Below are positions 23,055 through 37,008 of a stretch of 64,000 nt of DNA, one piece after another (positions within the stretch are counted from its first letter, which is position 1; each line of letters begins with the position of its first letter). The stretch is from contig CAJJDN010000008.1 of NCBI GenBank assembly GCA_905182985.1, forward strand, positions 612,232 through 676,231, in the 5' to 3' direction. The stretch is from Paramecium sonneborni. Lineage: Eukaryota; Ciliophora; Oligohymenophorea; Peniculida; Parameciidae. Position numbers and translations under genes: made by a program. The notes below the pieces were generated by a model. It was not told where the DNA came from and searched no databases. It saw only the letters and a list, made by a program, of their open reading frames with translations.

Positions 23055-25414
23055 ATGTTTGATTAGTCATCTAGAGCAAAAGAATATTTGCACATGATTT
23101 TAAACATAGCTATATCTTCACTTTTTGCAACATTAGAACAACTTTTAAGTAATATTTAAGGGACCTTAATTTGGGATTTAGTATTTATTCCTTGCGGTAT
23201 ATTATTTGCATTAATATACATAACTAAATATTTTCATTGGAATAAAGGTATTGTATCTAGATTAAATAGGTGATTTGTCTTCTTTTTTTTTTTGGGCCCT
23301 CATCGTAAAGAGAATGTTTCTTTTCGGAATTAATGAAAGAGAGTTTGTCTACTTTTTATTTGGATTATTAAATGGAATTTATACAAACAAATTATATATT
23401 AATGATTCGAAAAAGTTTTATTTGAAGTCTAAAACAATTATATAAGTTATTGTAATATTGGGTTTGATAATAGTAAATTTGATGAACTAAAAAAGAGAAA
23501 ATAAGATAGCTTTGATAACAATATTCATAATTGTTTCAATTATTTTAGGTATAAATGATAATATTGAAATGTAAAATTAAACTAAAAAGTAAGATGATTA
23601 TTAAACAGATTTGAAACATAACTAATTTGAATTAAAAAAATGTTAAACAACAATAGTTTAAATACAATAATAATAATTATAATAATATCAACAAAAATCA
23701 AATTGGGAATAATATCAATAGTAGACAGATGAATGGATTTGCAAGATGGATGTGAACAAATATTCTTTAACAGAAAGTATAAATTCAAGTGAATAGAATT
23801 ATGCAATGAAAAAATCTTTAGGTGATTACAAAATTTCAATATCCCAATTATTTCAAAATTTAATGATAACTAGTTAAACAACTAATTTATAATAATCAAT
23901 CAATTTATTGTCAGAAATAGTTGAAACTAATTCACTATTCAGTTGGTTAGAAAAAAACTTTTTTTCTGAAAGTTCAGCAGGTAAATTAGAATAAGCAAAG
24001 TAAAAATAATATAAATATGGTTTTGATGGAATTTAAGGAATTTAAGAGGATTAAATGTCAATTATTTCTCCTTAAAATGAAGGAAGATGTACAATAAATA
24101 AAGATCAAGTTTATGAATTATCAGCATTATCAGCTTTTTAATAACATGGAGACATGTAAGGATCAAATTCTGTTTTATCAAATAAGACTACTTTAGGGTG
24201 CTATTTAGTTATTAATTAAACAAGGCTTGAAATGAGTGTTTCAATATATGTTATGGAAGATGAATTTGATAGTAAAAAAGCGATTTTAGTTTTGGTTATA
24301 AGGAATATAGAAAAAGAAACAAAAAAGTTAAAAATAAGTTTAGAGAATACTGAATAATAGAGAGTTATATTTTACAAATACATATAAAGAGTAGCTGATG
24401 ATGTTTGTCAAATATTATAATAAATAGTACAGATAAAAAAATAATTAGATTAGCGTTAAAAGTAATATATCATAATAAATTAAAAGAGAATTTGACAAGA
24501 TAAAGTAGACCAACTTTATATCATTATCATTTTGTGATGGCGATGCATTTATAAAGTCGGAGAAAATGATAGGAGATATGAAATTATCTTAACATTTAAG
24601 TGTACCTATGTAATCAGTTGTTCAAAATTAAAATTAAAGAGTGACATCATCTTTAACATAAAATCCTGATAGTTAAGAGGAATAATTGTAGAAATTATAC
24701 ACTTTTTCCTAACCTGCTGAATTAATCAAATAGATAGATAAATGTTAATACAATGTAGTGTTGATAGAACAAAATAATTTCAACTTTTTTGAATTATTTT
24801 CAATAAGTGAATATAAAACAAATAGATTTAATTTTATAAAGAGTTTAAACATTGTAAAGGATTTATTTAAGTTTGATAGTTGTATTTAGAAATACAATAT
24901 CACAATATCTTATGAATTGCAGAATGAAAATGAAATGGAATTGACAACAGATAAAAGAAGAGTAAAATAGGTGCTAATAAATTTAATAAAAAATTCTATA
25001 TAATGTTTTGATTATAATTTATAGAAAGGACAAGATGAAAAATTGACATTAATGTCAACTGAATAAAAATAAGATATAAAAGTTTAAAATACAATAATAA
25101 TAAAGGCTTGGGCAGATGAAGATAAGATAAATGTAGAAATAATTGATAACGGTGGTGGAATTAAAAAAGAAATGATAAAAAATAGAATTTAAGATTGTAA
25201 ATTAGGATTATTAGCATGTTAAAAGATTTTGAGGAATCTTTCATATGATCTTTAAAAACCGTTAGAGATTATCAATTATATGAAAACTAAAGATGGAATA
25301 AAGGGGACAACTGTTTCATTTACTTTATCTAAATAATTTATACCAACTTAATGGAATGAAGAAAATATATTCACTGATTCATTAACTATAATCAATAAAG
25401 TTGAATTAAATTGA
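23055..25414 (+). CDS. Membrane histidine kinase-like protein lacking an evident H-box
   Basis: Predicted 770 residues with two introns (22, 25 nt; the second ends AAAAG). The first ~190 residues contain about six hydrophobic spans (for example LIWDLVFIPCGILFALIYI). A Gln-rich linker leads to a PAS-like strand (AILVLVIRNIEKE) and then the HATPase domain: N-box KQVLINLIKNSIQ, G1 box DNGGGI, G2 GTTVSFTL. The segment where the phosphoacceptor His of the dimerisation helix belongs (QQRVIFYKYIQRVADDV) has no His, and no HE-x-R-T-P motif is seen. ATP binding looks possible; autophosphorylation does not. No response-regulator domain is attached. Confidence 0.85.
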
Positions 25415-25470
25415 TATTAATATAATTATATGTAATCTCCAAATAAAAAGCATTTATTTAAAGAGACTAA

Positions 25471-25746
25471 ATGGATGATATTAGACTACTTGCAGTTAAT
25501 GAATAACTTAAAGATGCAGTTACAAAGTGTAAATAAGCAATTATAAAAGTGAGAATAGTAGCAGGTGATAAGTCAGGAACTGCGAGAGCAATAGCATTTA
25601 ATTATGGAATAATAGAATAAGAATATAAATCAGCTATTGTAATAGAAGGTGAAATTTAAGAAGTAATTTAAGATGATCCACAATTTATTTTTGAAAAGTC
25701 TTCTCCTAAATGTAATACTGACTATTATCCTGAATCTTTATTATGA
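25471..25746 (+). CDS. Small hypothetical protein
   Basis: Intronless frame of 91 residues, MDDIRLLAVNEQLKDAVTKC at the start and TDYYPESLL at the end. Soluble, mixed alpha/beta pattern. No family recognised. Confidence 0.55.
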
Positions 25747-25878
25747 AGAAATATTTAATGGGTTTAGAGTATCATTTCGATTATTTTTAATACTTTGGTT
25801 TTTATGCAAGTTTATCAACAGTAGAAAAAGAAATGATGAATTTGATGTTGTGGTTAATCTTTGTAACAAGTAATAAAT

Positions 25879-26254
25879 ATGAATATCATTTTGGTCCATT
25901 GGTTTTTTTATTATTCTTTTGCAAATAATTCTAGTCACTTTTGGTAATCTTACTTTGTCTTGCTATAGTTATATTGGGCTTAAAATTTATTAATGGATAA
26001 TCTCTGTTATTATTGGATTAGTTGGTCTAATAATTTTAGTTTCATTCTCAAACTAATACCAGAATAACATGTATTTTATTATATAAATTTAATTTATCTG
26101 TTTTTAAAAATAAAATCATGTTTTAAGTACTTTTGATAAAAAAACCAACGAAATTCTAGAACTAAGAAGAGGATCATTTTTAAGAAAAAAATAATCTATG
26201 CTTGAATAACAAGCACCAATTCAAGATAATCATATTTAATTAATTGAAAAATGA
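25879..26254 (+). CDS. Small membrane protein with basic tail
   Basis: Predicted 116 residues with one 25-nt intron. Starts MNIILVHWFFYYSFANN, contains a strong hydrophobic span (WIISVIIGLVGLIILVSF) and a charged C-terminal region (FDKKTNEILELRRGSFLRKK). The intron and start were chosen because they give one frame to a TGA just before the convergent coiled-coil gene. No family recognised. Confidence 0.55.
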
Positions 26255-26266
26255 TTTTAAAAGTTT

Positions 26267-28242
26267 TCATTTAATGGATTTTAATGATGAATTTGTTTTT
26301 AATGCAGTTGATTATTTCATCTACTTAATTGGTGTTATATTCTATTTTAATTTTGCCAATTAATTTAAAGATTTTGAAATTGACAAAACACTTTTTCTAC
26401 TTGGACTTTTATTTAAACTATTCAAATTCAGATTATATGTAATCTACTCCAAATTGTATTTCTGTTCTTACAATTAAGATAATTAATTATTCAATTACAA
26501 TATCTCTTATTCCAATTAAGCTTTATTTGGCTTTATCTTATTAATCATCTAATCTTAAACCATTTATATTGATTATTTTATTTCAAAAACTTTATTATTT
26601 ATTTCATTTTCTTATTTTTAAAATGAATCCATTTTCTTCTTAAATTCTTGTTCCATACATTAAATTTCTTACTCTATTTTACTAGTTCTCTCTAAGTAAT
26701 GTTTATCATTTTAATTCAAATGTTCAATTTCTCTTTTCAATTTACTTAATTATTGAACTACTTATTTCAACTATGGTAAGATCTATTAATCCACCATATA
26801 AATATTCGTATTTATTGCCTATTCAGAAGTTTCATATTTTTCAATTAATTTCATTACATTCAAAAATTGCATCTAAAATTAAAAATAAACTATTACATTT
26901 TCTTAATCTTAAATTAACTATGTTATTTCCTACTGAATGCTTAAAAGCATCTTATCAAAATCTTCATATTCTTTCATTTATTATAGCTATTCTTTATTTA
27001 AAGTCTTGTACATATCATAAGCTTCTAAGGCAGATTACTCAATCATACTATGGAATTAATCTTAAGCACTTTCTTAGATTTGAAAAAATACATTTACTCA
27101 TTTAATTTGAATTGCTCCTATTGTTCTTCTAATTCTTTAATCATGAATCTTTTCATCTCAATTTATGTATCAATTTCTGATATCTTATTTTAAATTTATA
27201 ATTCTTCTCCATATTGCTTTAATGTTTATTTCATTTCTTACAATTAATTCGATATTAATTTTTATTGCATAGAAACAATTATAAACTATTCTTATTAAGT
27301 AATGAATTCCTTTATACTACCCCAATTAGTTACATAATTTGAATTTTTAAACAAATTATTTCTAAATTATTAAAGATAATTTGTCAATTTAGAATTGAAA
27401 TCCCTTTAATCTATTGATTATACATCACTTTATTATAAAAATTCTTGGAATAAGTTATCAGGATGAGGTAAATTTAAACTTTTATGCAAAGGTATAATTT
27501 TATTTCTTTATACTTTAATTTTTTAATTAGCTTAATGTAATTGTACTTCTAGCAAAGTTGCTTAATGTTATAATCCTAATTGTTGTTATTTATCATCTCT
27601 TTATTATTATAAATTTTTAATTTCTTTGTTTTATATTGCTATCTAATTTCCATTATCTTAATACTTTTTACCATTTGTGAAATACATTTAAGAAATTGTA
27701 AATAATTATTCATTTTAATTTTTGATTTATTCTACAAATTCCTCTAATTCTTCTTTTTAACCGACTAATTCCGCTCTTTATAATAAATGAGTGTTTAGAT
27801 CTTCTTATAAAATTTATTTAGTTTCAATCATTTAACAATATAATTCGTTAGCATGTTATTTTTATCTTATAAATCCTTAATGCTCTTGATTGATGGTTTC
27901 ATATAAGCTTTTAAGTTTGTTGAATTCAGATTCATAGTAATCAAATATTTAACTTTACTATCTATCTATATCTAATTAGATTTAAGAATAGCTTAAAAAT
28001 AAGTTTAATAAGTACTTTTGCTCCTCTAATCTAAGATCTGATAACTATTTTTAGAGACCATCATAATCTATAGATTTCATTGTATTATTTCCAAGTAATA
28101 TATTGATCTTCTATTTGATCAGTTATTAGTAATTGTAAATACGTTTGTTGATTTAATCTAACTATTCAAATAGGTAATCTTGATCATCGTTTTCATCTCT
28201 TTTTTTTGCTGGACTATCTGAAATGAATTTCTATGTTATCAT
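26267..28242 (-). CDS. Long coiled-coil protein
   Basis: About 630-640 residues, nearly all Glu/Lys/Gln-rich heptads (for example ELVGQKEELEEFVEQIKNQN and LSKLKREIEHLNQNDKHYLE), with a short basic C-terminus containing SPSRKSVLSISKS. At least two introns (25 nt ending CTAAG, 24 nt ending TTTAG); the total length implies one more that I did not place. No motor or other globular domain. Structural, centrosomal or axonemal roles are all possible. The plus strand over this gene carries chance frames. Confidence 0.75.
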
Positions 28243-28349
28243 AGTTTAACGATAATATTATTTAAAATTAAATTTGTAAGTTTATTTTCATTTGCACATT
28301 TAATAAAGAGAAACTAGAAATAGGCGAATATTAATATTTTAAATATTCA

Positions 28350-28996
28350 ATGTCTTCTCAATGTGATACAACTCCTTAGAAAATACTTTAAAATTATAGC
28401 ACAGATCATTCCTAAAGATATATATCACCTTGTAGTGATGGTTCTGACTAGGACACGGAAAATCTAATTAAATAACCTACAATTAGAAAGAAGAGTTTTG
28501 CAACTCCTGGTGATAAATATGATTAATCAGATGGCAAAAGACAATAATTAAGAACTAAATTCTGTAGAAACTTTTAAGAAAAAGGTTATTGCCATTACAA
28601 AGATAAGGTACATTTAAATGAAATGAAAGTGTTCTTTTATACATGAGTCACATAGAATAGAGAACTTAGCCAATAGACGAACTAAACCATGTAGATGTTT
28701 CTTTTCTATTGGCATTTGTCAATTTGGTATAAATTGCCAGTATGCCCATTATGAAGTTATTGATAAAGAAGAACTACGAGATTTTGTTGAGAAAACATTT
28801 AAGGAATAAAAATTAATGGTTCCCATTCATCCGAGTATTTATTTAATCATAACAAATAGATAAATTATAGCCTGATACAAGAAACGACTTACAAAGATTT
28901 TAACATTTGTATAAAATTTTTGGAAGGAAACTAAGCTTCAGAAGAGATGATTTATTAGTCAATATATGCAGAGAGTATGATTATTTTCTATTTTGA
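28350..28996 (+). CDS. Tandem CCCH zinc-finger protein (TTP/TIS11-like)
   Basis: Predicted 199 residues, two introns (22 nt ending GAAAG, 25 nt). Two C-x8-C-x5-C-x3-H fingers: FCRNFQEKGYCHYKDKCSFIH, split by the first intron, and PCRCFFSIGICQFGINCQYAH. Paired fingers with this spacing bind AU-rich RNA in the TTP family and promote decay or control of mRNAs. The N-terminal region is Ser/Thr-rich with SP and TP sites. Divergent from the coiled-coil gene, 107 bp apart. Confidence 0.9.
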
Positions 28997-29292
28997 AGGA
29001 GAAATTCCATTTTCCTTAGACTTTGCTAAAGTGAGGTATAGGAATTCGATGACCTTCTTTAATGACCTTAAATATATATATATAAAGTTATTCTATAATC
29101 TGAAGTCTTCCTTAAATCTTTTAAAAAAGTAGCGACAATCTAAATGCAACAATAATATTAGATGCATAAAACTTTTCTATAATTAGAAACAATATAAAAA
29201 ATTTTATTTTATGAAAATCTCATAAAATATAATTGTAAAACAATATATATTATATAATATGATTAATATAAAATATAATCGAAATTTTTGAT

Positions 29293-30877
29293 TCATTCAG
29301 TTTAATAAAGTGCTTTCACCATAGGCAATATGTTTTTGCCGTTGTCTTTCCATTCCTCGATACATTATTAAGCCCAAGAATTATATACTTACTTTTCAGA
29401 TTGATTTCTCTATTGCATTTGTAAAGAATCTTTCAATTCCTACATATATTAGTTTCTTCGCTACTATTTTTTAGCTTCCTTGTATAAAATCAACTATTAC
29501 TATTTATATTTTCTAGAATTCCTATAAATCTTTATTTCTTTTTTTCAACACATCATTTTATAGTTATTCTACTTATTCTAGTTATTCTAATGCTTTTAAT
29601 TTTTATTTAAAATCTACTTCCTGCTCAACTTATAAATTAGTTTTCTTTTATTATTGAATTTACAGCTATTTTTATCTCATTGTTTCTGCATCTTAAATCT
29701 TTTAAGCTTTTTCAAATTCTTTTTATTTAATTTCTTCATCTTATTTTTATTTAAGTTCTTCAGCATGCCTTTAAATAGTAGATAAATAATTATCTTCTTA
29801 TTATTTTTATTATTCTACTCTAAGATCATATATTTATTTTCTTAACTATTCCTTTTTTTATTATTTTTGATTTTCCTAAAACCTTAAAATTAATATTATA
29901 CTCTATCTTTTCTCATTTATAAGACTTTTTCTTTATGATATTCATGCTCTACAATTTTCTTATCTTCTTCGTCTATAATACTTTTCTCTAATTCTTATAA
30001 TTCTCTTTTCTTTTCCATAAATTCTTCATGCTCTTTAAGTAATTTTTATTATTTATGTTTTATATCTTATTTTTATTATCTAAATAATAATATTAAATTA
30101 ATACTCTCTAAGAATTTCATCTTCTTAGGCTTTTTTCTTAATCAATTATCCTTCTTATTTTTCAAGCATCATTTCTTTCAAATATCTCTCCTTAACTTAC
30201 TTATGTTAATCAGCTAAAATCTCATTACAATCTTTTTTCTTTTTTGCTTATTTCTCTTTCCTCATCATTAATTCTTATTCTTTATAATACTCTTGCATTT
30301 CATATTCTTTCTCTTTTTCTTCCTCAATTATTTTTCTTAATTCTTTTTATTCTTTGTTAATTGACACTAATTATTCATTGGTTCTCTCAACTTCACTTAA
30401 CATCATTTATGCTTTCAAATTACGAACACTATAATTTTATTAATTTTTATCATACTCTGCTCTTTAATCAAATATTTTTTAGTTAGATTCTTTCACTAAT
30501 TCATTTTTAAGTCTTTCTTAATATTCTTCTTCATCCTTATCAATTTTTCTTCTTTCTTCTTCCTCTTTTGTAAATCTCTCTAATTTTTCAGCTTCTTTTT
30601 ATTATCTTTGTTTAGTAATTCTTTATGCCCAAATTCTTTAATTATCAAGTGTCTATTAATATAACTTATATTACCTTTTTGGTTTATTTTTCACCCTATA
30701 TATGATTTTTTATCTAATATAATTCACTTAAAGCAATAACTGATACAGAATTTATTTATTCTTATTTAATACTTGGTAATTAAACTGATTGCTATTTTAC
30801 ATAGATACTTAAATTACTACTTTTGATTAGACAGCAGCTTACTCTTCTGTTGAATATCTCGATTTCGCTTTACTCAT
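29293..30877 (-). CDS. TPH-domain axonemal protein, CFAP210-like
   Basis: Predicted 487 residues with five introns (26, 22, 25, 26, 22 nt). Almost entirely charged single helix: ITKQRQQKEAEKLERFTKEE, then RNLKAQMMLSEVERTNEQLV, ending WKDNGKNILPMVKALYQTE. The pattern and length match trichohyalin/plectin-homology proteins of cilia; the central RNLKAQMMLSEV segment is closest to what I know of CFAP210 (CCDC173), a microtubule inner protein of doublets. CFAP53 or MNS1 are alternatives. CFAP45, another inner protein, lies 6.5 kb away. Confidence 0.78.
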
Positions 30878-31023
30878 TATTTTATATAATTGAATTATTA
30901 TTTATTAAATTTTAAAATATAATCATTAATTCTAATAAAATGTGATAAAAAATAAAATTTATTCAATAGTTATATCAATGTAAATATTAATTAATTGTGG
31001 GGGAGAATATGAATTAAAAAATA

Positions 31024-32240
31024 TCATTATTGAAGGGTTGATAGATTTTGTGATGGTTTCTTTTCTATTTTTATTTTTGAAACCTCATAATATTTTGGCA
31101 TAGAAAACTTTTTCTTTATTGATGCAAATTATTTTTTATCCTAATTTTGTAATAAACTGCACATTTCTTTAGCACAATTACGAATATCTATTTCATTTAA
31201 TCCAGTAAGAGGAACCATTTGATCCTAATTCCAAGATGGATGAATTCGTCTAATTTTATGAACTAAATAAATAGAAGCACTTGCCATCACATTATTTGAA
31301 AATTATATCATCTAATATTCTAAAACTGATAGTTCTATTAAATATCTATAAAATATTATATAAAAATTTTAATTACCTTGCTAACATATAATTTTTTTAA
31401 TCTAATTTTGCTGTCTCCTGATATATATTCAACATTCTAAGAGGACTTGTTGTAAGTAAATCAAATCCTAACAATGATATTATTTTCCCTTCTGTTGTAA
31501 GAATCTCTTCTTTTGTATATGCATTATCACAAACATATACCAGATCTCTAACATGAGGCACTGAATATACTTCTTCATATTTTGATGCTATAAATAATGC
31601 AGTAACTCCATAAAGCTGAAATTTAGATTTTGATATCTATTGTATTTCTAGTACTCTCAAATTTATAACAATATTTACCTATCAATTATTGAAATTGTTA
31701 AAAACAATGTTTCCACATCTAATTTAAATTTATAATGAACGTCCACTAACCAATCAAGTAAGATACTTCTCATTTTTTCGGTAATCTCAGTTTGAAATTA
31801 AAAAGCATTCATTTTGTAATTTGATCGGCACTACATTAAATTAGGTTTATTACACTTTTTTCTCTCATGTATGAAAGGATTTCTTTTTTGTATGTATTGA
31901 CACATTATGGATTATCATTTTTTTAAGGCAATTAAAAACTTTTATTAGTTAATAATGTAGTAACTCCACTTGTGATACTAAGATTTCTGCCATTACGTAA
32001 AGGCATAGGTATATTTGAATCTGTTTTTACTCTATGAAATCCTTCTTTTGTACGATTACTAGATTCATCATTTAATTTCAATTATGGTTTTTGAGGAGGA
32101 ATCATTGTATGGAATGAGTTAGATGACTTTTCTCTTAGTGCAAGAGATGACTATACTCTTTAATGTTTGGTAGCATAGTGATAATTTTCCTTATCATAAT
32201 CAGCTATACAAAATAAGCGTGGAATTTGATTTGTTTTCAT
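31024..32240 (-). CDS. A/B-type cyclin
   Basis: Predicted 379 residues with three introns (23 nt, 23 nt ending GAG, 31 nt). The cyclin box has the MRAIL-like core [15 protein letters not shown], then [18 protein letters not shown] and [12 protein letters not shown]. Activates a CDK during the cell cycle. The GAG acceptor falls exactly where the frame needs it, giving DRVLEIQQISKSK. The N-terminal 120 residues are Ser/Asn-rich; I see no clear destruction box. Confidence 0.93.
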
Positions 32241-32314
32241 TTTGAATATAAATTATTTAACGGAAAAATACTATTATATTAAATTAATTATTCATTTAAG
32301 AGGAGCTTTTACTC

Positions 32315-34159
32315 TCATTTTCGTTTACCTTTTTCTAATTTCTTGTCTATTTCTTTTTATTTGTTATTATCTGGTAAAAAACCCCACTTTAAAATTAATA
32401 ATTATTTAAATACCTCATCTTATATTTTAGTAATAGAAGTTTATTAATCATTGTTACTATAATGATCATCAGAAGGACAAGATTTTTTATAAATAGAATT
32501 TGATTTATTATTTTATTCTCTAATTGTAGGGTTAAGGAGATTTTTTTTTTTTCCAGTTTAAAATTCAAATTTATTCGAATTGGTAGATTCAAGTTTAATC
32601 TAATCTTAAGTTTCAATTTTAATTGAATTTCGTGTAATGTTTTAAGGACTACTCTGGCCTGGTTGGCATTTCTGTTCATTTTCCTCATAATCCCTAAAAT
32701 CTAGTGTTTATTTTTTATCACTTTGATTATGAGGCCAATAACTAGGATTAGTGATAGTTTATCTAAAAATTGTTTCTGTTTTTTTTTAATAAAATAAAAC
32801 ATAAGCTTAGTCATTAACGATCGTCTTCTCTGGATCTTAAATCTAAGATCAATTAAATAGTACCTTAAAAACTGAATCATCATTGTACATATACCACTAA
32901 TTATCAATTCTATGTTTGCATATAGACAAATAATGACCATATTATAATGAACCTAGATGTTATGCAACTGCATATAAATTATAAATAGTGTTGTCCTATT
33001 TAAAACAATATGGAGACATTTATAAATCATTGATAGGAAAGTTAACCTTTTATGTGATTTTACCTAAAACTTTATCTCCAAACTCAAATCTTTTAAGATG
33101 AATGATTAAAATATTAGGTAATTTCCATATTTACATACCTTTACTACAATCTCTAGTTACTTTACATTATGGACATTTCCATTATATAGTTTCTTCTTAT
33201 TAAAATAGATCCAAACAATCTGTCAATTCACATGAGATATCTTATTTTATTTATGAATTTCCCATAAATTTAGATTAATTCTATTTTTGTGATTATTCTT
33301 ATTATGATTATTTAATAGGTAAATTTAGAAACAAAAAAGGTTCCCATTTATGACTTTAATGTTTACAAGTTTTACATTGTACTTAAGATTTCAATTATCC
33401 TTAAAACAAATCAACCACGATACTCTTATTAACTTTAAGATGTTCACCCCAAGATTCTGCTGCCCATTCTTCTTTTGGTTAACCTATATAATCCTTTTCT
33501 TTAATTAATTCCTTCTTTTTACATCGATTTAAATCTTCATGAATCATATCTAATAAGTAGCTCAGTAATTCTTAACAATCTTCCTGCTCTAATAAATGTG
33601 TTAATAATTTACATCCAATTTCAAATCTCTTTGAATATTTTTACACTAATAACAATAAACGCAAAGGATCTACTAAATTCTCATATTATTTTTATTTCTT
33701 TTGCATCTCAATACTTAAATTCGTCTGAGTCATACTACTCATTCCTATACTTCTTTCATCCTTCCAAATATCAGTTAATAATTAGGCAAAGTATTCAGTT
33801 ACTTATCCTCTTGATCCGAGTTTACTATTCTTATTAATTTCCTTCTCAAATACTCTTGATAACATATAATCAAGTAAAGGTTAAGTGTGACTTAAACAAT
33901 GTATTGCACTGTTGAAATAACATGTGTTACCCAAATTTTTTAATCCCACTACTCCATGAACAACCTTTATCGGATCTGTATTATCATCCTTTCTTACAGT
34001 TAATGGAATTGTAAGATAACCTTATTAAAGTTTAGTATAAGGATCAGTTATTGTTAATTTCTATTTATTTATTGTCTTGAAATTTGCAAGATTATTATTA
34101 GTCTGAGAATCTGTATAAATAACAGGAATTGTTAGAGATTTACTTGCTGCACTTCCCAT
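32315..34159 (-). CDS. Ubiquitin-specific protease (USP/C19)
   Basis: Predicted 607 residues with one assigned intron (21 nt). Cys box [30 protein letters not shown], zinc-ribbon pairs CKTCK and CPQC, and His box YGHYLSIC with WYMYNDDSV and AYVLFYQ: the full catalytic set of a USP. The enzyme removes ubiquitin from proteins. The start MGSAASKSL predicts N-myristoylation, so it may act at membranes. The C-terminal 170 residues are polar and disordered, with no ubiquitin-binding domain recognised. Confidence 0.93.
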
Positions 34160-34552
34160 ATTAAATATTTTATTATTTAACTCATAAACTAAAAAATCTC
34201 TAATTATCAAAATTAATTTTCTTTAAACAAAATAAATAATTCTCCTTTGCTTAACTCAAACATTTTATTTCCGCATTTAAAATACTCATTTTTCTTCTTT
34301 TACTTATATCAATTATTGGGCATATATATCAATTTCTAAATGTATTTATCTAAAGATTTACATTCATTACAAATTTATTTATATTTATATAGAATCTAAC
34401 TAATACGCAATATTATATTTTTATATCTTTCCAATATTATAGTATTCAAATTTTAACTCAATACAGTCATTTATATCATAATAAAATGCAAAATGACTCT
34501 TAAACTGTAGATTTACTTTATTAATAAGTAATTTAAATATTTATAATACAAT
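34160..34552. other. Intergenic
   Basis: Upstream of the USP gene and downstream of the PDI-like gene. AT-rich; no gene seen. Confidence 0.35.
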
Positions 34553-35758
34553 TCACAGTATATTTTCAATAAACTTATTAATATTATCAATTGTCATTTC
34601 AAAATTATTCCAAAATATTGCTTTTCTAAAGTTGTTATTTGATAAAAACAAAATAATATCTGGTATCTATCTTGGATAATGAAATATCAGAAAAATCATT
34701 AATTCTCACATCAATTTCTGCAATTACTAAATTCTAATCATCTCTATATTTATTAGCTAATTCTTCAAAAACACTCTCCAATTCTGTACATGAATTAACA
34801 ATCATTTTACATGATATTTCAACAAGACATTTTTACTATTCTTTCTTACTTCCTAATCATCTTTTAGACCAACAATTTTCTTAAAAATTTATATATGTTA
34901 CTTTAAAAAAATAATTTATACAATTATAATCAGGGATTGCTCATCTTAAATATTTATTTTAGAAAATAGCTAAATCTCTTTAAATTATAAAGCCTTTTCT
35001 TCAAAATACTATTCAGTTGATATTGAAGATTCATATTGATTGTTGAAAGTATAAATGATAAACTGTTTGCTTAAAATACTAATTTCTAAGATTCTAAATA
35101 TAATTTAGGTATAAAAGGTAATTTATTTTTTAAATAAATCTTTTCAGATTTTCTGAAGTCAATAATTTAGTAAAATAAGTTTTTTCTTATGATTCTTATT
35201 TATAAAAATATAAAATCTTTGAATTATTTATTTAAATTATACAAGAATAAGCAAATAGTATTTCTGGATCTTTATTCTATAAAGCAAATTGATAGAATTT
35301 TTAATAAATTTAATCATTATCTTCAGTATAATTTCTTTGATAAAAGAAGACCTAATTATTATTATCTAGAAATTATTAAAGTTGAGATTCTGAAAGAATT
35401 TCTGGTGGAAAAGGGTTACCTTGAAAAAACTAAATAGAATAATTTTAAATAATACATCCACTATCCATTTCATAACAATATGCGCTCTCCTATTTCCAAA
35501 ATACATGTAGGGTACTTAATTTTAAAAGAAAATAAAAGTTGGAGTTTCTTTTATTCCAAACATAACTATTGCTAAACTTTGGCTCATCAATATTTGTTCC
35601 AACATCATACAAGGCAACGACAATATTATATGTATCACCTTCTTCAATTAGTTTCTATAATTCATATTACATAAAATATTGACTATATCGGCAGTTGGGT
35701 TAAAAAAAATAATTAACATATAGGATTTTCTGGAATTGTTAAGGTAATGATATCAGGG
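34510..35758. repeat. Direct copy 1 at scaffold join (N at 35759)
   Basis: A 1249-bp segment found again at 35760-37008 with only one N between. Best explained as overlapping contig ends. Confidence 0.93.
34553..35758 (-). pseudogene. PDI-like gene, truncated duplicate
   Basis: Copy of the gene at 35803-37089, cut at the N. Shares every disruption with it, which fits a single locus represented twice. Confidence 0.75.
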
Positions 35759-35759
35759 N

Positions 35760-37008
35760 GATTTACTTTATTAATAAGTAATTTAAATATTTATAATACA
35801 ATTCACAGTATATTTTCAATAAACTTATTAATATTATCAATTGTCATTTCAAAATTATTCCAAAATATTGCTTTTCTAAAGTTGTTATTTGATAAAAACA
35901 AAATAATATCTGGTATCTATCTTGGATAATGAAATATCAGAAAAATCATTAATTCTCACATCAATTTCTGCAATTACTAAATTCTAATCATCTCTATATT
36001 TATTAGCTAATTCTTCAAAAACACTCTCCAATTCTGTACATGAATTAACAATCATTTTACATGATATTTCAACAAGACATTTTTACTATTCTTTCTTACT
36101 TCCTAATCATCTTTTAGACCAACAATTTTCTTAAAAATTTATATATGTTACTTTAAAAAAATAATTTATACAATTATAATCAGGGATTGCTCATCTTAAA
36201 TATTTATTTTAGAAAATAGCTAAATCTCTTTAAATTATAAAGCCTTTTCTTCAAAATACTATTCAGTTGATATTGAAGATTCATATTGATTGTTGAAAGT
36301 ATAAATGATAAACTGTTTGCTTAAAATACTAATTTCTAAGATTCTAAATATAATTTAGGTATAAAAGGTAATTTATTTTTTAAATAAATCTTTTCAGATT
36401 TTCTGAAGTCAATAATTTAGTAAAATAAGTTTTTTCTTATGATTCTTATTTATAAAAATATAAAATCTTTGAATTATTTATTTAAATTATACAAGAATAA
36501 GCAAATAGTATTTCTGGATCTTTATTCTATAAAGCAAATTGATAGAATTTTTAATAAATTTAATCATTATCTTCAGTATAATTTCTTTGATAAAAGAAGA
36601 CCTAATTATTATTATCTAGAAATTATTAAAGTTGAGATTCTGAAAGAATTTCTGGTGGAAAAGGGTTACCTTGAAAAAACTAAATAGAATAATTTTAAAT
36701 AATACATCCACTATCCATTTCATAACAATATGCGCTCTCCTATTTCCAAAATACATGTAGGGTACTTAATTTTAAAAGAAAATAAAAGTTGGAGTTTCTT
36801 TTATTCCAAACATAACTATTGCTAAACTTTGGCTCATCAATATTTGTTCCAACATCATACAAGGCAACGACAATATTATATGTATCACCTTCTTCAATTA
36901 GTTTCTATAATTCATATTACATAAAATATTGACTATATCGGCAGTTGGGTTAAAAAAAATAATTAACATATAGGATTTTCTGGAATTGTTAAGGTAATGA
37001 TATCAGGG
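35760..37008. repeat. Direct copy 2 at scaffold join (N at 35759)
   Basis: Second copy of 34510-35758 (offset 1250). It continues into unique sequence and the start of the PDI-like gene. Confidence 0.93.

Noticed and set aside
25743..25878. Frame starting MKKYLMGLEYHF overlapping the stop of the 25471 gene
   Set aside because: It does not lead in frame to the conserved-looking downstream segment, whereas the Met at 25879 plus a 25-nt intron does.
26773..27105. Plus-strand 110-codon frame
   Set aside because: Shadow of the long coiled-coil gene on the minus strand, which has consistent heptads.
32395..32940. Two minus-strand frames of 97 and 79 codons
   Set aside because: They are wrong-frame readings of the USP C-terminal region; the spliced USP frame passes through both.
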